Assembly (NCBI GenBank): GCA_035296325.1
Contig: DATHBD010000027.1
Coordinates: forward strand, 1 to 64,000
Reading direction: 5' to 3'
DNA length: 64,000 nucleotides
DNA from: DATHBD01 sp035296325
GTDB taxonomy: Bacteria; Actinomycetota; Actinomycetes; Mycobacteriales; Micromonosporaceae
Program-made: the position numbers and the translations under genes
The notes under the pieces: model-generated
What the model was told of the DNA's origin: nothing
Seen by the model: the letters and a program-made list of their open reading frames with translations, nothing else
Databases searched by the model: none
Part shown: positions 24,987 to 34,110 of the stretch, in pieces
Numbering within the stretch: the stretch's first letter is position 1
Layout of the letters: the number at the start of each line of letters is the position of its first letter

Positions 24987-25402
24987 AGGTGCACCCGGTG
25001 GCAGAGGCTGTGCAGGCCGCCGCGGCTGTGCTTGCTGTCCCTGGGCCGCGAGACCCGCGCCATCCCTGCCGTCAGGGTCGCGAAGTCGATGGTGCCGGCG
25101 AGGAACGCACCGACCAGATCGGCGTACCTCGCGCGCTCCGCGGGGAGTGCCTCGGCCCAGGCCCGGTCCAGCAGCAACCGGACCCGCCGCTCCAGATACT
25201 CCTGGGGATCCAGTGGTCGCAGCTCGCCCAGCGCCCCGGGCACCGGCGCAAGCGGCTGACCGGCGGCGTCGAAAAACTCGAAATCGTCGACCGTGTGACC
25301 CGTACCAGCATGACGCAGCACGTGATCCAGCGCTGCTGCGGCGTTCTTCGCCACCAGGAGATCGTCGGAGTCCCGCCCGAACAGAAAGATCGTCGGCGCC
25401 AT
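24980..25402 (-). CDS. Hypothetical protein, first gene of the kinase operon
   Basis: A 140-residue soluble protein beginning MAPTIFLFGRDSDDLLVAKN. I do not recognise a family. It is acidic and helical in the middle (DPQEYLERRVRLLLDRAWAE) and ends in a basic Cys/His-containing tail (SRGGLHSLCHRVHLC). Its stop lies 7 nt inside the sensor kinase gene, so it is co-translated with the two-component pair and may tune it. No membrane segment or signal peptide is seen. Confidence 0.65.
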   Translation of the reverse strand: MAPTIFLFGRDSDDLLVAKNAAAALDHVLRHAGTGHTVDDFEFFDAAGQPLAPVPGALGELRPLDPQEYLERRVRLLLDRAWAEALPAERARYADLVGAFLAGTIDFATLTAGMARVSRPRDSKHSRGGLHSLCHRVHLC

Positions 25403-25611
25403 CGCAAGCCTCTTCTCGTGGCTGAAGTTCTCTTCACCCGAGCCTGCGACGACCGGATGCCCAGGTCAATAGGCGCTCGTCCGGATCGGTCCTGACCGGT
25501 GCCCGTCGGACAGGTCAGGCCACCCCGGGACGTCCGCCCACAGACGACGGGACGCCGTGCACGAAAGCCTGGAATCCAACACCGGACACGGCGACGAAAG
25601 GAAGTACCGAC

Positions 25612-26223
25612 ATGACCGACGACCTGAGAGACCGGGTGTCATCCCAGGAACTCGACGAGGCGGCAGAGCTCCTCAAGCAATGGAAGATCCTGGGCTCGAC
25701 GACAGGCCCGGTCCAAATTGGAACCCGTTATCAACTCAAGAACCGGACCATCCGCAAGTTCCTTCAGTACGAGAACCAGGGCTCGTTCGGCGGCATCAAC
25801 CTCGGCTGGACCGACGACGCCGAACCGGCGACCGCGCAGCGGGTGACCCACTGGCGCTTCGTCCGCGCCGGTGGGCAGGGATCGCTGAAGTACGGCGAGC
25901 ACGTCGCGATCGCGTGGAAGGACGACTACATCTACTACGGCGATCGGACCGTCGGAATCAACCTCAAGTGGTCGGACTCGCCCGTTCAGGAATGGCAGGT
26001 GCTCGGTGGGCTGCCCGGGACCCCAGTACAGACCAGCGACTGGGTGTCGCTGTTCAACACCCGGTCCGAGGGTGGCGCGCCACTGATCTTCTTCGACCGC
26101 ACCAGGGGCGGTGACATCGGATGGCCCGGTAGCAGGACGTGGGGGGAGCAGTTGAAGGACCTGGCATCCGAGACCGCGAAGAAAGCGATCGTCGAGTACC
26201 TCAAGAGCGGCAAGTCCAAGTAG
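25612..26223 (+). CDS. Beta-trefoil-like protein of unknown function
   Basis: A 203-residue protein with no signal peptide. After a charged N-terminal helix (residues 1-25), three related units of about 40-45 residues appear: RYQLKNRTIRKFLQYENQG...GINLGWTDD, VAIAWKDDYIYYGDRTVGINLKWSD, and WVSLFNTRSEGGAPLIFFDRTRGGDIGWPGS. Each ends in a Gly-Ile-x-x-Trp pattern. Threefold pseudo-repeats of this size suggest a beta-trefoil (lectin- or fascin-like) fold; this is inference. A C-terminal amphipathic helix follows (LKDLASETAKKAIVEYLKS). The ATG follows AAAGGAAG. The next gene encodes a secreted protein 25 nt downstream. Confidence 0.65.
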   Translation: MTDDLRDRVSSQELDEAAELLKQWKILGSTTGPVQIGTRYQLKNRTIRKFLQYENQGSFGGINLGWTDDAEPATAQRVTHWRFVRAGGQGSLKYGEHVAIAWKDDYIYYGDRTVGINLKWSDSPVQEWQVLGGLPGTPVQTSDWVSLFNTRSEGGAPLIFFDRTRGGDIGWPGSRTWGEQLKDLASETAKKAIVEYLKSGKSK

Positions 26224-26248
26224 CGACGTACGAAGGGCAGGTACGACC

Positions 26249-26857
26249 GTGCACATCCCACAGGTGTCCGGAACCAGGTGTGCCGGTGCCAGGGGTCGAG
26301 GCCTACTGGCGGCCGGCGCCGCGGCAACAGCGCTGATGACCATGGCCGGGGCCGGCCAGGCGGCTGGCGATGCCGCGGTGGCCTGCCCGTCCAGTGTGGA
26401 CGTGGGTGCCAAGACGTCCACCCGCTTCCATCCGTCGCTGGTCTCCGGGGACGGTGAGTTCCACGGTCACGGGCCGGCGGTCGTGGTGTCCGCGAAGCGC
26501 GAAAGAATCGACGCCGCTGCCGACTTCCTGCGGGTGACGGTGCGGATGCGCGCCGACGAGACCCGGGCCGACTGGACCCGGGCCGACGGTGTCCAGCAGA
26601 CGTTCACGCTGTACATGGCGCCCCAAGGTTGCAACATCGACCCGAGCTCGTTGACCCTCGGCGCGTTCGACGCCAACGGCTACCTGGCCCGAGCGATGCA
26701 TTCTGACCCCTACCACCTCGCCCCGGGAAACACCGGTTTGAACCCGAGCTTCGTGCAGGGCTACACGGTGTGGGACGACCAGGTGGGCTTGGACGTTCCC
26801 GGTTACACCAGCGTGCAGGTGACGACCCGACCGTTCACCGTGCGATTCATCCCCTGA
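26249..26857 (+). CDS. Secreted hypothetical protein
   Basis: A 202-residue protein starting at a GTG and carrying an N-terminal export signal (GRGLLAAGAAATALMTMAGA, cleavage probably after AGQAAG). The mature part has two Cys (ACPSSVD, QGCNIDP), is rich in beta-type residues, and contains ADFLRVTVRMRADETRADW and DPYHLAPGNTGLNPSFVQGY. I do not recognise the family. It follows the beta-trefoil-like gene by 25 nt in the same direction, so the two may be co-expressed. Confidence 0.65.
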   Translation: MHIPQVSGTRCAGARGRGLLAAGAAATALMTMAGAGQAAGDAAVACPSSVDVGAKTSTRFHPSLVSGDGEFHGHGPAVVVSAKRERIDAAADFLRVTVRMRADETRADWTRADGVQQTFTLYMAPQGCNIDPSSLTLGAFDANGYLARAMHSDPYHLAPGNTGLNPSFVQGYTVWDDQVGLDVPGYTSVQVTTRPFTVRFIP

Positions 26858-27052
26858 TCGTGACGGGCCCCGGGCCAGGCGGGAGGGCTACTCGCCCGTG
26901 GCGCGCGGAAGCGCGTCGGGATGACAGCCGGCTGTGGTCGGGGGACATCCCGTCCTGGTCCGGTGCCTACGCGCGCGGGGCGGGGCCGTCACCTCTGGCG
27001 CGGCCATCCACGAAACTGGTAGCAAAGTTGTACCGACAGAAGGGAGTCGATC

Positions 27053-27445
27053 GTGATCGTCCGTGCCAGCGGCACTTTCGAGGCCAAGTGGGACAAGGAG
27101 CCCGCCTTCGACACCGGTGAGGGGGCCAGCCTGTACCGTGCCACGGTGACCAAGCAGTTCCAGGGCGACCTGGAGGGGTCGAGCGTGGCTTACCTGCTGC
27201 AGGCGCTTGCCGACACGCCCGGCTCGGCCGGCTACGTCGCGATCGAGCGGGTCGTCGGCACGCTACGCGGGCGCAACGGCACGTTCGTCATCCAGCACAA
27301 CGGCATCATGGGCGACGGCGATCCTCAGTTGACGGTGACGATCGTGCCCAACACCGGTACCGGGGAGCTGAAGGGCATCCGGGGCACGCTGGAGTTCGAT
27401 ACCGGCCACACGTACCACCTCGACTACACCCTGGGCGAGTCCTGA
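27053..27445 (+). CDS. DUF3224-domain protein
   Basis: A 130-residue single-domain protein beginning MIVRASGTFEAKWDKEPAFD. The features TVTKQFQGDLEGSS, GYVAIERVVGTLRGRNGTFVIQH and GTGELKGIRGTLEF are those of DUF3224, a small beta-barrel of unknown function found in actinobacteria. It has no signal peptide. The gene stands alone, with an AGAAGGGAG ribosome binding site. The 195 nt upstream show no other recognisable feature. Confidence 0.82.
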   Translation: MIVRASGTFEAKWDKEPAFDTGEGASLYRATVTKQFQGDLEGSSVAYLLQALADTPGSAGYVAIERVVGTLRGRNGTFVIQHNGIMGDGDPQLTVTIVPNTGTGELKGIRGTLEFDTGHTYHLDYTLGES

Positions 27446-27673
27446 TCGCGTGGAGTGAGCGGCGCCAGGTTGAGTCGCCGCCTACTTCACGCACCTGGCC
27501 CCGGCCGCGCGCTGAAGACCGGCGGAACACCTGCAGCGGCGCACATTGCCCACTCGGTTGCCTGAAAGGTCATACCCGTCGTCGGGTCGCGGACAGTACC
27601 GTGCGTTCACTGTTGGCGGGGTCGACCATCGGGCTCGGCGCGTCACCGCGCCAACATCGGGAAAGGACCCGCC

Positions 27674-28252
27674 GTGGGCTCAGGAATCGTCGTCGCCGCG
27701 ATCGTCGGCGCGTTGGCCGTGCTGCTCGTTATCGTGTTCGCCTGGGCGATCGTGACGTACAACCGGCTTGTGCGGCTCCGCACGCAGGTCGAGGCGTCAT
27801 GGGCGCAGATCGATGTCCAACTCAAGCGACGCCACTCACTGATTCCGAACCTTGTCGAAACCGTCAAGGGGTACGCGGCACACGAACGCCGCACCCTGGA
27901 GGCGGTGACCGCGGCGCGGGGCACAGCGGTGAGCGTGCCCGGGCAGGGGCCGGCACAGCAGGCCGCCGCGGAGGGTGCGCTCACCCAGGCGCTCGGCCGG
28001 CTCTTCGCCCTCGCCGAGGCGTACCCGGATCTGAAGGCCAACACGAACTTCCTGGCGCTCCAGGCCGAGCTGGGCGGCACCGAGGACAAGATCGCCTACG
28101 CCCGCCAGTTCTACAACAGTGCCACGCAGACGCTCAACGAAGCCATCCAGACGATCCCGACCAATCTCGTCGCCGGCACGGCCGGCTTCCGGACCCAGCC
28201 GTACTTCGAAGCGGCGGTCGGCGAGCGTCAAGACATCGCCGTCCGGTTCTGA
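27674..28252 (+). CDS. lemA: LemA-family membrane protein
   Basis: A 192-residue LemA protein: one N-terminal membrane helix (residues 4-25) followed by the conserved cytoplasmic-type helical bundle with YNRLVRLRTQVEASWAQIDV, LKRRHSLIPNLVETVKGYAAHE, YPDLKANTNFLALQAEL and YARQFYNSATQTLNEAIQTI. The GTG start is preceded by GGAAAGGA. LemA proteins often lie next to DUF2207 or TPM-domain membrane proteins, as here (10 nt gap). Their molecular role is not settled; membrane maintenance has been suggested. Confidence 0.9.
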   Translation: MGSGIVVAAIVGALAVLLVIVFAWAIVTYNRLVRLRTQVEASWAQIDVQLKRRHSLIPNLVETVKGYAAHERRTLEAVTAARGTAVSVPGQGPAQQAAAEGALTQALGRLFALAEAYPDLKANTNFLALQAELGGTEDKIAYARQFYNSATQTLNEAIQTIPTNLVAGTAGFRTQPYFEAAVGERQDIAVRF

Positions 28253-28261
28253 TCCAACGCG

Positions 28262-29752
28262 ATGCCCACCATCGACCCCCGGCTGGTCGTCGATGTCGCC
28301 ATCGCCGCGGCGGCGGCGGCCGGCTGGCTCGGCCTGCTCGGCCTGACCCTACTGATCACCCGTCCCCGCGTCGGTGCCGCATTGCCGCCGAGCCAGGAAT
28401 TCCCGGGCGACGAGCCCCCGGCCGTGGTCAGCCTGATCACCGGCGGCTGGGCGCTCACCGAGCACGCCGCCGAGTCGACGCTGCTCGATCTCGCGGCGCG
28501 CCGGCACCTCGAACTCCGCCAGCCCGGCAACGATCCGAGGCACACGACAATCCACCTGGGCACCCATCGGCCGACCGGGCTGACCCCGTACGAACAGCGG
28601 GTCTTCGACCGGGTTGCCAATCTGGCCGTTCGTGGCGTCCTGCCGTTGACCGCGCTCACGTTCCGGGACGCCGGTCAGGCGCTGCAGTGGAGCCGGCGCC
28701 TGGCCGCCGAGGTGGTGGCCGACGCGCGGGCCCGGGGACTGTCGCGTCGGCGGATCTCCCCGGCCGTCGTGGGCCTGCTCACGTTCGCCGCGCTCGGCCC
28801 GGCGGCTGCCGTGGCCATGGCGGTGATGCACGCCCAGCAGCGCGGTGGGCACCAGCCCGACTACTACTGGGTGCTGATGGCCGCGGTCATGACGTTGGGT
28901 TTCCTGTCGTCGGCCGCCGGACGGCCGTGGGGCGAGCGGGACACCGCTCGCGGGCGTGAGGCGGCGGCACGGTGGCTCGGGCTCAAGGCGTACCTGCGCC
29001 GGGACGGGAATTTCGCCAACCTCCCGCCGTCCGCGGTCGCCGTCTGGGACCGGTACCTGTCCTACGGCGACGCGCTCGGCGTCACGCGGGTGTGCGCCAC
29101 CGTCCTCGATCTCGGCCTGGGCAACCGCCGCCGGGTGTGGTCGTCCTTCGGCGGTACCTGGCATCAGGTGCGGGTCCGGTACCCGCGGCTGTGGCCCCGG
29201 TACGGCCAGCGCACACGGGACCTCGTCGGGAAGGGCATCCTGGCGCTCGGCGCGGGCTACGCGCTGATCCGCTACCGGCCGGTGATCCTCGGCTTCGACG
29301 TCCCGATCGGCCCGGACGGCCTGTCCAGGACGGTGCTGCAGGTTCTGATTCCGGTGCTGGTGGCGTACGGCGGGTACACCGTGCTCGCTGCCGTCGCGAC
29401 GGCGGTGACGCCGGTGACCGTCACGGGTGAGGTTCTGTGGCTCCAGGTGTGGAAGTCGAGCCGGCCGGACGGCGAGAGACCGCCGGTGCCGTGGCTCTTC
29501 CACCTCGCCGTGGACGACGGCCGTCGCGACTGCACCGTGGCGTGGGGGCTGCCGGCACATCTGGAACGCTCGTTCGACTCCGGTGACGTGGTCGCCATCA
29601 AGGCCCGCCGGTGGACCCGCCGCATCATCGAGCTCCGGGTGACCGGGCGCCGGGAGCCGTTCCCGGTGACCGCTGCCGCCGACTCCCAGGCGGGTAGTCC
29701 GCGGGCGGTGCCGGATCAGCACCCGCGGCCGCGCGACGGGCCTTGGCTATGA
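28262..29752 (+). CDS. DUF2207-like membrane protein, LemA partner
   Basis: A 496-residue integral membrane protein. An N-terminal helix (residues 10-32) is followed by a soluble winged-helix-like region beginning PPAVVSLITGGWALTEHAAE, a two-helix membrane segment near residues 165-210, another two helices near residues 325-390, and a C-terminal beta-rich cytoplasmic part with WLFHLAVDDGRRDC. The layout resembles the C-terminal half of DUF2207 proteins, but the usual N-terminal signal and extracellular domain are absent. It is 10 nt after lemA and almost certainly in the same operon. Confidence 0.7.
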   Translation: MPTIDPRLVVDVAIAAAAAAGWLGLLGLTLLITRPRVGAALPPSQEFPGDEPPAVVSLITGGWALTEHAAESTLLDLAARRHLELRQPGNDPRHTTIHLGTHRPTGLTPYEQRVFDRVANLAVRGVLPLTALTFRDAGQALQWSRRLAAEVVADARARGLSRRRISPAVVGLLTFAALGPAAAVAMAVMHAQQRGGHQPDYYWVLMAAVMTLGFLSSAAGRPWGERDTARGREAAARWLGLKAYLRRDGNFANLPPSAVAVWDRYLSYGDALGVTRVCATVLDLGLGNRRRVWSSFGGTWHQVRVRYPRLWPRYGQRTRDLVGKGILALGAGYALIRYRPVILGFDVPIGPDGLSRTVLQVLIPVLVAYGGYTVLAAVATAVTPVTVTGEVLWLQVWKSSRPDGERPPVPWLFHLAVDDGRRDCTVAWGLPAHLERSFDSGDVVAIKARRWTRRIIELRVTGRREPFPVTAAADSQAGSPRAVPDQHPRPRDGPWL

Positions 29753-29878
29753 CGCCACGGGGCGCCTTCCGGGTTGTACGCCGTCGTGAATCTCACCTTG
29801 TTGTCCCGGCCGCGGGATTTCGCGCGTCAGGTTTCGGGTGGCGTTCGCTGCCCGCCGGACGGGCGAACGGGGTCGATC

Positions 29879-31804
29879 ATGTGTGGACTGGTTGGGGTGT
29901 TCGGACCGGCGGCTGAGGCATCGGCGACGGCCGAGGCGGCCCGGATGCTCCGGCACCGCGGCCCGGACGAGGCGGAGGTCGTGCACGGCGACGGGTACGC
30001 GATGGCATTTCAGCGCCTTGCGGTCGTCGATCCGGCGGGCAGCCATCAGCCGTTGTGCTACCCGCCGTCGGGGCCTGACGCCGGCCGTTATCTGATCGTC
30101 GGCAACGGAGAGATCTACAACCATCGGGAGTTGCGGGCGACGTTGGTCGAGCAGTACGGCGCTACGTTCGCCACCGAGGGCGACATCGAGGTTGTCGCCG
30201 CCGCCAACTACTACTGGGGCGACGCAGCCCCGGAACGGCTGCGGGGCATGTTCGCGTACGCGGTGTGGGACCGGCGGCTGGGGCGGGTCACCGGGGCCCG
30301 GGACCGGTTCGGCATCAAGCCGCTGTACTACCTGGTCGTCGGTGACACCCTCGTCGTGGCCAGTGAGAAGAAGGCCCTGATGGGCTTCGCCGGGGCGCAG
30401 CCGGAGATTGATCTCGGGGCCCTTTCCCAGTACCTGACGATGCAGTACGTGCCGGAACCGGCCACCTTGCACACCCGGATCCATCGGCTGCCGCCCGCTG
30501 GCACGCTGGACTTCACCCCGGGGCATGAGGTGGTCGTGGGCCGGTACTGGCAGCCGCGGTTCGCGCCGGCCCGGCGGGGGGACGCCGACGAGGTGGCCGC
30601 TGGCATCCGCGACGCGCTCCGGGACAGCGTTCGCGCGCACCTGGCCGCCGACGTGCCGGTCGGAGCGTTCCTGTCGGGCGGCATCGACTCCGCCGGTGTG
30701 GTCGCCCTCGCCCGCGAGGTCGATCCGGCGATCCGCACGTTCACCGTGGGATTCGATCTGCCCGGCTACAGCGAGATCGAGCTGGCCCGCGAGTCCGCCG
30801 ACCACCTCGGTGTCCAACTCACCGAGGTGGAGGTCCGGCCCGAAGAGGTCATCGCCGAGCTGCCCCGCATCGTCTGGCACCTCGACGACCCCATCGCCGA
30901 CGCCTCGGTCGTACCGCTGTACTTCCTGGCCCGGGAGGCCGCCCGGCACGTCACCGTGGCGCTGTCCGGGGAGGGTGCGGACGAACTCTTCGGCGGCTAC
31001 CGGATCTACCGCGAGCCGCTGTCGCTGGCGCCGCTGACCCACCTGCCACGTCAGCTTCGCCGCAGGCTCGGAGCCGCCGCCGACAGCCTGCCCGACGGCG
31101 TCCGCGGCAAGAGCATGTTGCAGCGCAGCGCCGTCGAGCTCGCCGAGCGCTACTACGGCAACGCGCGAATTTTCACCGATGCCGGCCGTGCCGCGCTGCT
31201 CGGCGATCGCGACACCGGCGTACGGCACACCGCCGTGACGGGTCCCCTCTACGCGCAGACCGCCGCCCTCGACGATGTGACCGCCATGCAGTACATCGAC
31301 CTGAACACCTGGTTGCCTGGCGACATTCTCACCAAGGCCGACCGCATGTCGATGGCGCACGCGCTTGAGGTGCGCGTGCCGTATCTCGATCCCGGGGTCT
31401 TCGCCGTGGCGTCCGCGGTGCCCGTCGACCAGAAGGTCAACCGGCGTGGCGACACGAAAATCGCCCTGCGGCGGGCGTTGCGAGGGCTGGTCCCGCCAGG
31501 CGTCACCGACCGGGCCAAGCTGGGCTTTCCCACCCCGGCACGGGTGTGGCTACGCGGCGAGCTGGGCGAATGGGCCGACGACGTGCTGGCCGGCTCCGGA
31601 GCGCGCGAGCTGGTCGATGTCGAGTACGCTCGCGGGCTGTTGGCCGGGCATCGTCGCGGCGCGGCCGACCACTCCCGCAAGGTGTGGGCGGTGCTGGTGC
31701 TGTGCCTGTGGTACGGCCTGTTCGTCGACGCCACGATCGACCCCGGCCCCATCACACCGTCCGGCCTGCAGCGGCCCCTGGCGGGCTCGCGCCTGATCTG
31801 CTGA
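29879..31804 (+). CDS. asnB: Glutamine-dependent asparagine synthase
   Basis: A 641-residue class B asparagine synthetase. Cys1 of MCGLVGVFG is the glutaminase nucleophile once the Met is removed, with RHRGPDEA and GNGEIYNHRELR completing the N-terminal amidotransferase site. The synthetase domain has the ATP pyrophosphatase loop LSGGIDSAGV (near residue 262), TFTVGFD, and LSGEGADELFGGY. The start must be the ATG at 29879 to expose Cys2. Homologues make Asn or amidate natural products; isolation from a biosynthetic cluster suggests a metabolic or cell-wall role, but this is open. Confidence 0.9.
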   Translation: MCGLVGVFGPAAEASATAEAARMLRHRGPDEAEVVHGDGYAMAFQRLAVVDPAGSHQPLCYPPSGPDAGRYLIVGNGEIYNHRELRATLVEQYGATFATEGDIEVVAAANYYWGDAAPERLRGMFAYAVWDRRLGRVTGARDRFGIKPLYYLVVGDTLVVASEKKALMGFAGAQPEIDLGALSQYLTMQYVPEPATLHTRIHRLPPAGTLDFTPGHEVVVGRYWQPRFAPARRGDADEVAAGIRDALRDSVRAHLAADVPVGAFLSGGIDSAGVVALAREVDPAIRTFTVGFDLPGYSEIELARESADHLGVQLTEVEVRPEEVIAELPRIVWHLDDPIADASVVPLYFLAREAARHVTVALSGEGADELFGGYRIYREPLSLAPLTHLPRQLRRRLGAAADSLPDGVRGKSMLQRSAVELAERYYGNARIFTDAGRAALLGDRDTGVRHTAVTGPLYAQTAALDDVTAMQYIDLNTWLPGDILTKADRMSMAHALEVRVPYLDPGVFAVASAVPVDQKVNRRGDTKIALRRALRGLVPPGVTDRAKLGFPTPARVWLRGELGEWADDVLAGSGARELVDVEYARGLLAGHRRGAADHSRKVWAVLVLCLWYGLFVDATIDPGPITPSGLQRPLAGSRLIC

Positions 31805-31842
31805 TATGTCCGGGCTCGCGGCATTGACCACAGGGGGGGATC

Positions 31843-32385
31843 GTGTCGGCCTCGGCGGACCGGGACTACACCGACTTCGTGAGTGCCCGGCTGCCCGCGC
31901 TCCGCCGGCTCGCCCATCACCTGTGCGGTGAGGCGCACCTGGCCGACGACCTGGTCCAGGAAACCATCACGAAGCTCTATGTGCGGTGGCCGTTACGCGG
32001 CATCGACAATCTCGACGGCTACCTCCACACCATGCTGGTCCGCACATTCCTCGACGAACGCAGGCGGGGCTGGTGGCGCGTTCGGCTCTTCGGAGGGCAG
32101 ACGGACGCGCCGCCGCCGGCCGCCATGCCCGGCGAAGAGCACGGCGCTGAGGACCACACCGTGCTGCGGTTCCTGCTGGCCCAGATCCCGCCACGCCAAC
32201 AAGCGGTCCTGGTGCTGCGATTTCTCTGCGATTTGCCGGTCACCGAGGTCGCTGCCGTACTGGGCTGCTCGGCCGGCACCGTCAAGAGCCAGACGGCGCA
32301 TGGGCTCGCCGCGATGCGCAAGCTGCTCGGCGAACCGGCAGACAACGCCGGTGCGGACCCGACAAGAACAGGAGCGCTGCGATGA
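31843..32385 (+). CDS. SigE-family ECF RNA polymerase sigma factor
   Basis: A 180-residue sigma-70 family factor of the small SigE group common in actinobacteria. Region 2 is RLAHHLCGEAHLADDLVQET with ITKLYVRWPLRGIDNLDGYL, and region 4 is LAQIPPRQQAVLVLRFLCDL with VAAVLGCSAGTVKSQTAHGL. It starts at a GTG behind a GGGGGG tract. Its stop overlaps the start of the next gene by 4 nt. That gene encodes a membrane-anchored protein, a usual arrangement for a sigma factor and its membrane regulator. Confidence 0.9.
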   Translation: MSASADRDYTDFVSARLPALRRLAHHLCGEAHLADDLVQETITKLYVRWPLRGIDNLDGYLHTMLVRTFLDERRRGWWRVRLFGGQTDAPPPAAMPGEEHGAEDHTVLRFLLAQIPPRQQAVLVLRFLCDLPVTEVAAVLGCSAGTVKSQTAHGLAAMRKLLGEPADNAGADPTRTGALR

Positions 32386-33665
32386 GCGGACCCGACGTGG
32401 ACGAGCAGTACGGCCGCGACCTGATGCGCCGGCTCGCCAGCGAACCGGACGCGCCCAGCCGCATCGATCTGTCCGCCGCGGTCGCGGCCGGGCGGCGCCG
32501 GCGCCGGATCCGCCGAAGCAGCGCGGCCGCTGCCGCGGTCGCCGTGACCACCATGATGGTGGCCGCGGCGCCAACCGTCCTGAACGCGGTCCACCTGGGC
32601 CCGGACAGCGACAACCGGCCTGACGTCGCCAGCACGGCCGACGCCGGGCCGACACCGCGACCCAGCTCGGCCGACAGTGGGCCGACACCGCGAACCATGG
32701 CCACCACAGCACCGACCGACTGCCGGCCCACCTGGCTGCCGGTGCCGAGTGAGGGCAGCCAGGTCGCCAGCCTGGACGCCGGCGACCCGACCGGAACGTG
32801 GCACGCCGGCCGGCATCGCGCCGCGGACGGCGACTCCAACTACCTCATCATGATCTGGAACGACGGCCAACTCGTCCAGCGCTCCATTGAACTTCCCGGA
32901 GCGAACCAGATCATGAACGACATCAACGCCTCGGGCACCGCCGTGGGGCAGACCCACCACGACGGCCTCGACCGGCCCTACGCCTTCGTGGGCGGAAAGA
33001 CGGTGCAGCTACCGGGTGTCGCCGGGGGTGCGGCCGCTGCGATCAACGAAGCCGGCACAATCGTCGGCTACCGAAGGGAGCGTACGGACACGGCGCCGGT
33101 GCGCTGGGACTCCGCCGCGACGGCGGCAGTCGACCTGCCCATGCCCGCCGGCTACGACGCCGGAGTCGCCGTCGGGGTGGACGAGGACGGTACCGTCGTC
33201 GGCTTGATCCGTCCACCGGACAAGCAGCCTCGGCCTTACCTGTGGCGGCCGGACGGAACCGGCGACCCGTTGCCGGTGCCGACGATCGGCGGGAAATCGG
33301 CGCGCCAATTCAATCCAACCGGCGTCCGCAATGGCTGGGTCGTCGGCAACGCCGTCGCCGACGGTGCGGCGACGAGCCAGCCGTACCGGTACGACATCGG
33401 AACGCGGGTGTTCGAACGGCTAGCCGACGATGAAGTGATCATCGGCGCGGTCAACGGCAGCGGTTGGGCTGTCGGCAACCGCCACGGCGGCGGCCGAACA
33501 GAGGCCGTGTACTTCACCGGAGCCGGGAGCCAGGTCCTCCCGTTCACCATCAACGGGCTCGGCCATGGGAGTCACGGTATGGCCGTCAGCGACGACGGCC
33601 GTACCGTCGCGGGCAACCTGCAGCTCGGTGCCGGCACGCGGCCCGGCCTCTGGAGTTGCACATGA
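32382..33665 (+). CDS. Membrane-anchored HAF-repeat protein, putative sigma regulator
   Basis: A 427-residue protein: a cytoplasmic N-terminal segment (residues 1-45, ending GRRRRRIRR), one membrane helix (SSAAAAAVAVTTMMVAAAPT), a short GPTPR-containing linker, and an extracellular beta-propeller built from HAF-type repeats such as MNDINASGTAVGQT, AINEAGTIVGYR, VGVDEDGTVVGL and AVSDDGRTVAG. The start overlaps the sigma factor stop (ATGA). SigE-family sigma factors are often followed by such one-helix proteins that may hold or sense for the sigma factor; no canonical zinc anti-sigma motif is present. Function inferred from context. Confidence 0.8.
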   Translation: MSGPDVDEQYGRDLMRRLASEPDAPSRIDLSAAVAAGRRRRRIRRSSAAAAAVAVTTMMVAAAPTVLNAVHLGPDSDNRPDVASTADAGPTPRPSSADSGPTPRTMATTAPTDCRPTWLPVPSEGSQVASLDAGDPTGTWHAGRHRAADGDSNYLIMIWNDGQLVQRSIELPGANQIMNDINASGTAVGQTHHDGLDRPYAFVGGKTVQLPGVAGGAAAAINEAGTIVGYRRERTDTAPVRWDSAATAAVDLPMPAGYDAGVAVGVDEDGTVVGLIRPPDKQPRPYLWRPDGTGDPLPVPTIGGKSARQFNPTGVRNGWVVGNAVADGAATSQPYRYDIGTRVFERLADDEVIIGAVNGSGWAVGNRHGGGRTEAVYFTGAGSQVLPFTINGLGHGSHGMAVSDDGRTVAGNLQLGAGTRPGLWSCT

Positions 33666-33713
33666 GCCTCCCCGTCCGCTGCGCATCGTTGTCGGTGAGC
33701 CGCCGAGGCTCGT

Positions 33714-34110
33714 TCAGCGTCCGCCGGCTCTGAAGACTTCGCTCACTGTGCGCAGCACAACCTTGACGTCGAGCCAGAGCGACCAGTTCTCGATGTAGTA
33801 GTTGTCGAATCGCGCCCGGCTTTCCGTAACGGCCGATCCGCTGCTGCCGAACATGTGCCGGGTGCCATGTTGGCGCGCAGCCACCGGCTCTCCGGGAAGC
33901 CCACGTCGGCGATGATCACCACGTCGCACTCGGTCAGCTTGACGAGGTACTCCAGGTCGTCGGAGGTTGCCGACCAGTGGCATGCTCTCCACTCGGTCGT
34001 GCCCGGTGGCGGCGACGTCGACGAAGCCGCCGAACCGCAGGAAGCCGTCGACGTTGTCGATCGAGTCGTGCCGGATGGCCACGACCATGGCGACGGGTGA
34101 AGCGCCCGGA
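33714..34110 (-). pseudogene. Polyprenyl glycosylphosphotransferase remnant with internal deletion
   Basis: The C-terminus YYIENWSLWLDVKVVLRTV is the hallmark end of WcaJ-like sugar-phosphate transferases that start exopolysaccharide chains. Just upstream in another frame lies their nucleotide-binding-like domain (SDDLEYLVKLTECDVVIIAD, VGFPESRWLRA), preceded by GHDRVESMPLVGNL. Roughly 200 residues that should separate these parts, including the membrane helix and catalytic domain, are gone, and frames shift twice. The gene is therefore dead. It lies next to another decayed glycosyltransferase gene. Confidence 0.75.
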
